Notes under the pieces: model-generated | The model's input: the letters and a program-made list of their open reading frames with translations, nothing else | Databases searched by the model: none | What the model was told of the DNA's origin: nothing | Position numbers and translations under genes: made by a program | Assembly: GCF_900091505.1 (NCBI RefSeq) | Contig: NZ_LT607409.1 | Coordinates: forward strand, 5,952,001-6,016,000 | Reading direction: 5' to 3' | From: Micromonospora chokoriensis | GTDB lineage: Bacteria; Actinomycetota; Actinomycetes; Mycobacteriales; Micromonosporaceae | Length of the DNA stretch: 64,000 bases | Shown: piece after piece, positions 59,972 to 64,000 of the stretch | Position numbering within the stretch: position 1 is the stretch's first letter | How the letters are laid out: each line of letters begins with the position of its first letter

Positions 59972-61852
59972 ATGGATCTTTCGGGGACAAGCCCCAGCGA
60001 GTCCGCACGCCTCGGCCGGTCGCGGAGCAACCTCCGGCTGACCGGCGGCCTCCTCGCAGCGGACACCCTCGCCTGGATCGCGGGTTTCGCCGTCGCCGCG
60101 TGGGTGCGCTTCGAGTTCTCGCTCACCGGCCCGGCCCTGGCCCGCGCGATCGGCATGGGCGTGCTGGCTGCGGCCCTGCACGTCGCGGTGTCCGCCGTCC
60201 GCCGTCACCACGCCGGTCGACACCCCCTGGGCAGCGTCGAGGAGACGCAGGGGCTCGCCAACACCGCCCTGGCCACCGGTGTGCTCGTGCTGATCGCGCT
60301 CGTGCCGATGGCGTCGCGGCCGGTACCCGCGAGCACACCACTCGTCGGCGCGGCGATCGCGCTGCTCCTCATGCTCGGCACCCGACTCACCTACCGCAAC
60401 CGCAGCGACCGTACGCTGCGCCCAGATGCCGGCCGCGCCGAACCGGTCCTGCTCTTCGGCGCGGGATCGGCCGGGCAGGGTCTCCTGCGGGCGATGCTCA
60501 GTGATCCGGCCGGTCAGTTCCTCCCGGTGGGCATGCTCGACGACGACCCGCAGAAACGGCACCTGTCCCTGGCCGGGGTGCGCGTGCTCGGCTCGCGCCA
60601 CGACGTCGGCACCGTCGTACGACGCACGGGCGCCAAGATGGTGATCTTCTCGGCCGCGAACGCGGACTCCGATCTGATCAACGAGGTCCGCGAGAGCACC
60701 CTGAAGACCGGGGCGACATTCAAGATCCTCCCTTCGGTGCGGGAACTGGTCGACCACCGGATCACCGTCAACGACGTCCGGGACCCGGACATGGCTGACC
60801 TGCTCGGCCGCCGACAGGTCGTCGGCGACCTCAGCGACGCGCAGTCGCAGCTGCGTGGGCGTCGGATCCTGGTGACCGGCGCAGGTGGGTCGATCGGCTC
60901 CGAGCTGTGCCGTCAGATCATGCGCGCCGACCCGGGCGAGCTGATGATGCTCGACCGGGACGAGTCGGCCCTGCACGCGCTCCAGCTGTCGATGTCGGGT
61001 CGGGCGATGCTCGACAGCCCCGAGCTGATCCTCGCCGACCTGCGGGACGAGGAGCGGATCCGACGGGTGATGGCGGAGCGTCGACCCGACATCGTCTTCC
61101 ACGCCGCCGCCCTGAAGCACCTGACGCTGCTGCAACGTCACCCGGGCGAAGCGGTCAAGACGAATGTGTGGGGCACGCAGGCGGTCCTCAACGCGTGCCG
61201 CGACGTGACGAGATTCGTGAACATCTCCACCGACAAGGCCGCCGACCCGATCAGCGTGCTCGGCTACTCGAAGCGGATCACCGAACGGCTGACCGCGAAC
61301 GCCGGCGCGACCCACGGCGGCACGTTCCTCAGCGTCCGGTTCGGCAACGTCCTGTCCAGCCGAGGCTCCGTGGTCACGGCGTTCCGGGCCCAGATCGAGG
61401 CCGGGCTGCCCATCACCGTCACCCATCCCGACGTGACCCGTTACCTGATGACCGTCCAGGAGGCGGTACACCTGGTGCTCCAGGCCGCCGGCATCGGCCG
61501 CGACGGTGAGGCGCTCGTGCTCGACATGGGTGAGCCGGTGAAGATCGACGACATCGCCCGCCAGTTGGCGACCCAGGCACCCGGGCCGGTGCAGATCGTC
61601 TACACCGGGCTCCGACCGGGCGAGAAACTCCACGAAGACCTCATCGGGGCCGGCGAGCAGGACCTTCGCCCACTGCACCCGCTCATCTCGCACGTGGCGG
61701 TGCCCCCGCTCGACCCCATCGAGATCACCACACTGGACCCGTTCGACGACCCGGAGAAGATCATCGATCGCCTCGCCTGGCTGTGCGGTCAACCGACCGG
61801 CGTCGTCGCGCAGGCCGCCAGAGCGATCACGTCGGCACCCACACAACGCTGA
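59972..61852 (+). CDS. Membrane-bound nucleotide-sugar 4,6-dehydratase (PglF/CapD-like)
   Basis: 626 aa. Caggag lies 7 nt before ATG 59972. Four membrane helices occupy ~20-140; then comes a first Rossmann domain with GAGSAGQGLL (163-172), and the SDR dehydratase domain with TGAGGSIGSE (302-311), HAAALKHLTLLQRHP (377-391), STDKA (419-423) and GYSKR (431-435; the usual Tyr four residues before the Lys is Leu, as in CapD-type enzymes it is Met). Such proteins convert UDP-GlcNAc to the 4-keto-6-deoxy sugar that PglE-type aminotransferases use. It completes the PglF-E-D-C set of this cluster and ends before a hairpin. Confidence 0.92.
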   Translation: MDLSGTSPSESARLGRSRSNLRLTGGLLAADTLAWIAGFAVAAWVRFEFSLTGPALARAIGMGVLAAALHVAVSAVRRHHAGRHPLGSVEETQGLANTALATGVLVLIALVPMASRPVPASTPLVGAAIALLLMLGTRLTYRNRSDRTLRPDAGRAEPVLLFGAGSAGQGLLRAMLSDPAGQFLPVGMLDDDPQKRHLSLAGVRVLGSRHDVGTVVRRTGAKMVIFSAANADSDLINEVRESTLKTGATFKILPSVRELVDHRITVNDVRDPDMADLLGRRQVVGDLSDAQSQLRGRRILVTGAGGSIGSELCRQIMRADPGELMMLDRDESALHALQLSMSGRAMLDSPELILADLRDEERIRRVMAERRPDIVFHAAALKHLTLLQRHPGEAVKTNVWGTQAVLNACRDVTRFVNISTDKAADPISVLGYSKRITERLTANAGATHGGTFLSVRFGNVLSSRGSVVTAFRAQIEAGLPITVTHPDVTRYLMTVQEAVHLVLQAAGIGRDGEALVLDMGEPVKIDDIARQLATQAPGPVQIVYTGLRPGEKLHEDLIGAGEQDLRPLHPLISHVAVPPLDPIEITTLDPFDDPEKIIDRLAWLCGQPTGVVAQAARAITSAPTQR

Positions 61853-61866
61853 CCCACCGGCCGCAT

Positions 61867-61909
61867 CCCGCAGGTGACGTCCAGGGGAGACCCTCGGCGC
61901 ACCTGCGGG
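61867..61909 (+). terminator. Hairpin after the glycan cluster
   Basis: CCCGCAGGTG (61867-61876) and CACCTGCGGG (61900-61909) pair perfectly over 10 bp with a 23-nt loop, 14 nt past the dehydratase stop. Confidence 0.65.
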
Positions 61910-62044
61910 GCGCGCGCCCGCGCGACTGTGACGGTTGGCACCGACATCGACACGGGCAGCAACGACACGCCCATCGACCGATTGACAGAGATCAGTCCAT
62001 CCCGAAAGGCTCGCGCCTACAGGTCCTTCACCCAAGGAGGCGCG

Positions 62045-64000
62045 ATGAGACCGAGACGACTGGCGATCGCCAGCGTGGTCACCCTGCTCGGCGCACTGGC
62101 ACTGACTCCACCCGCCAGCGCGAAGCCACCGTCCGAACCGGGCGCCCGCGACGGCCTGGAGGTCTACGTCGGCACTGTCGACGCGAAACAGCGGGACCAG
62201 CTCCGCGCGGCGGGGGTCGACCTCGGCCACGACGCGAAGACGGACTCGACCGGCAGGACGACAGTCGAGACGGTGCTCAGCCGCCGGCAGGCGAAGCGGC
62301 TGACCGACCAGGGCGTCCCATTGTCGGTGAAGAAGGTGCGCGGCAAGGACGCGTCGCAGGCGCTGCGGGAGCAGGCGGCGGCGGGCTGGACGGCCTTCCG
62401 GCCCTACGGGGAACCGGGCGGTCTGCGCGACGAGCTGAACGCCACCGCGGCCCGCTATCCGAAGCTGACCAAGGTCGAGACGATCGGTCGCACCCAGCAG
62501 GGCCAGCCGATCATCGCCGTGAAGGTCACCAAGAACGCGCGGACCGTCGCGGACGGGAAGCGGCCCGCCGTGCTCTACGCCGGCGCGCAGCACGCCCGCG
62601 AGTGGATCACGCCGGAGATGACCCGCCGGTTGATGCACCACGTGCTGGACAGCTACGGCACCGACCAGGAGATCACCAAACTTCTGGACACGACCGAGCT
62701 GTGGTTCCTGCCGGTGGCCAACCCGGACGGTTACGACTTCACCTTCACCCCCGGCAACCGGCTGTGGCGCAAGAACCTGCGGGACAACAACGGCGACGGA
62801 CAGATCACCTCCGGCGACGGCGTGGACCTCAACCGCAACTTCAGCTACAAGTGGGGGTACGACAACGAGGGCTCGTCACCGGAGCCGAACAGCGAGACCT
62901 ACCGGGGCCCCGGCCCCAACTCGGAGCCGGAGACCAAGGCCCTGGACCAGCTCTTCAAGCGGGTCGGGTTCGAATTCTTCGTCAACTACCACTCGGCGGC
63001 CGAGCTGCTGCTCTACGGCCTCGGTTGGCAGGTGAGCACGCCCACCCCGGATGACGAGATCTACAAGGCGATGGCCGGGGACGACGCGCACCCGGCGGTG
63101 CCCGGGTACGACCCGGACATCTCCGCCGAGCTGTACACGACCAACGGTGACACCGACAGCCACGCCACCGTCCGGTACGGCACGCTGGGCTTCACCCCGG
63201 AGATGTCCACCTGTGAGGCCGCCTCGGCGGTCGACCCGGACGACGAGTGGCGCCCGGAGGACTGCGTCAGCGGCTTCATCTTCCCCGACGACGAGACGTT
63301 GATCGCCGGCGAGGTGAGCAAGAACCTGCCGTTCGCGCTGGCCGTGGCCAAGTCGGCGGCGGACCCGGACGAGCCGGTGTCGGTGGTCGGCCGGAGCACC
63401 CCGGACTTCGTGGTGGACGCCTTCGACACCTCGTACGGGCGCACCCAGCAGGTCGCCGCCATCACGCGGCGGGCGCTGAAGAACGTGAAGATGCACTACA
63501 CGGTCAACGGCGGGCGACCGAAGACCGTCGCGGTCCGCGAGTGGCGCGGCGGCGAGCGGTACGGCGGCACGCACGACGACTACTACGCGGAGCTACGCGG
63601 GACGGTCGGCGGCACGAAACCGGGAGACCGGGTGGAGGTCTGGTTCACCGGCAACAAACCCCGGTCCGGGGTGGTCGCGAGCGAGCACTTCACCTACCGG
63701 GTGCACACCGACATCGGCGGTGACGTGCTGGTCCTCGCCGCTGAGGACGTCACCGGCCTCAGCCCGGCGCAGACCGGCACCTCCGCGAAGTACGCCGACG
63801 AGATCGCGGCGTCGTTGAGCGCCGCCGGGCGCAGCAGCGACGTGTACGACTTCGACGTGATGGGCCGCAGGGCGCCGCACCCGCTGGGGGTGCTGTCGCA
63901 CTACCGGGCCGTGGTGTGGGAGACCGGCGACGACGTGATCATGCGCTCGCCCGGTCAGGTCGCCGGCACCGCGGCCAAGGCGGCGCTGGACACCGAACTG
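62045..64000 (+). CDS. Secreted zinc carboxypeptidase, M14 family (3' end outside the window)
   Basis: The frame opens at ATG 62045, with AAGGAGG at 62034-62040, and runs without a stop to the last base (652 residues seen). MRPRRLAIASVVTLLGALALTPPASA is a Sec signal peptide. A propeptide-like region spans ~35-115, then the M14 domain: HAREW (zinc ligands His183, Glu186), NPDGYDFTF, DLNRNFSYKWG, VNYHSAAELL (zinc His316) and LGFTPEMST (catalytic Glu386). An insert DNNGDGQITSGDGVD (~247-261) looks like a calcium loop. The following ~250 residues are beta-rich and of unknown type. It is an extracellular exopeptidase, not obviously linked to the glycan cluster. Confidence 0.93.
   Translation, partial: MRPRRLAIASVVTLLGALALTPPASAKPPSEPGARDGLEVYVGTVDAKQRDQLRAAGVDLGHDAKTDSTGRTTVETVLSRRQAKRLTDQGVPLSVKKVRGKDASQALREQAAAGWTAFRPYGEPGGLRDELNATAARYPKLTKVETIGRTQQGQPIIAVKVTKNARTVADGKRPAVLYAGAQHAREWITPEMTRRLMHHVLDSYGTDQEITKLLDTTELWFLPVANPDGYDFTFTPGNRLWRKNLRDNNGDGQITSGDGVDLNRNFSYKWGYDNEGSSPEPNSETYRGPGPNSEPETKALDQLFKRVGFEFFVNYHSAAELLLYGLGWQVSTPTPDDEIYKAMAGDDAHPAVPGYDPDISAELYTTNGDTDSHATVRYGTLGFTPEMSTCEAASAVDPDDEWRPEDCVSGFIFPDDETLIAGEVSKNLPFALAVAKSAADPDEPVSVVGRSTPDFVVDAFDTSYGRTQQVAAITRRALKNVKMHYTVNGGRPKTVAVREWRGGERYGGTHDDYYAELRGTVGGTKPGDRVEVWFTGNKPRSGVVASEHFTYRVHTDIGGDVLVLAAEDVTGLSPAQTGTSAKYADEIAASLSAAGRSSDVYDFDVMGRRAPHPLGVLSHYRAVVWETGDDVIMRSPGQVAGTAAKAALDTEL

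Noticed and set aside
59951..62641. 896-aa open frame antisense to the dehydratase and carboxypeptidase genes
   Set aside because: It spans two well-supported genes and a terminator and has no motif; it is a by-product of GC bias.

Overview
The window is a chromosomal segment of a very GC-rich actinomycete. A Micromonospora-like member of the Micromonosporaceae is the best guess. This rests on the base composition, the frequent leaderless starts, and a gene set that includes a CBM2 enzyme, a DUF222/HNH protein, a Ski2-like helicase with a DUF3516-type tail, a non-F420 LLM oxidoreductase and a class F sortase. I see no rRNA, tRNA, phage, insertion sequence or CRISPR array.

Layout. 0-4 kb: the end of a secreted cellulose-binding enzyme, a HAD hydrolase, a heptamer tandem repeat, a protein resembling a HisRS/HisZ catalytic core, and a DUF222/HNH endonuclease with a LexA-like box over its promoter. 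4-13.5 kb: an MFS exporter, a Na+/H+ antiporter with a zinc-finger partner, an LLM oxidoreductase, a succinate-semialdehyde-type dehydrogenase with a small membrane protein, a lipoprotein esterase, an EcsC-like protein with a 48-aa partner, and a secreted lysozyme-like protein. 13.9-19 kb: PAC2 protein, exonuclease III, a monooxygenase-like protein, a tiny GntR protein bracketed by two palindromic repeat elements, a sortase F pair, and TrmB. 19-23.7 kb: Ski2-like helicase, acyltransferase, and an unknown protein behind a strong palindromic operator. 23.9-30 kb: a four-gene siderophore uptake operon behind an iron box, next to a Tat-exported multicopper oxidase. 30-36 kb: YciI-like protein, cytidine-deaminase-like protein, HrpA and a LysR regulator. 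36-39.5 kb: sdhCAB, divergent from the LysR gene. 39.5-50.3 kb: zinc alcohol dehydrogenase plus SDR, a beta-lactamase-fold protein, a metallo-beta-lactamase-fold protein, Dgt, Tex, a mosaic repeat element, a kinase-fold protein and a conserved hypothetical.

50.7-61.9 kb is a tightly overlapping glycan operon. It contains a PglC-like phosphoglycosyl transferase, a PglE-like aminotransferase, a PglD-like acetyltransferase, three GT4 glycosyltransferases, one 956-aa polypeptide joining a Wzx-type flippase to a Wzy/O-antigen-ligase-type polymerase, and a PglF-like membrane 4,6-dehydratase. Together they would make a diacetamido-trideoxy sugar (bacillosamine type), load it on undecaprenyl phosphate, extend it, and flip and polymerise it. 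No chain-length regulator or kinase is present. The window ends inside a secreted M14 zinc carboxypeptidase.

Twelve genes carry a TA-rich -10 hexamer ending 6-7 nt before the start codon, so leaderless transcripts are a general feature here. The points most worth a second look are the Wzx-Wzy fusion and its bacillosamine-type cluster, the HisRS-like protein, the unknown protein with its operator, the SOS-type box on the HNH gene, and the dispersed palindromic and tandem repeat elements.
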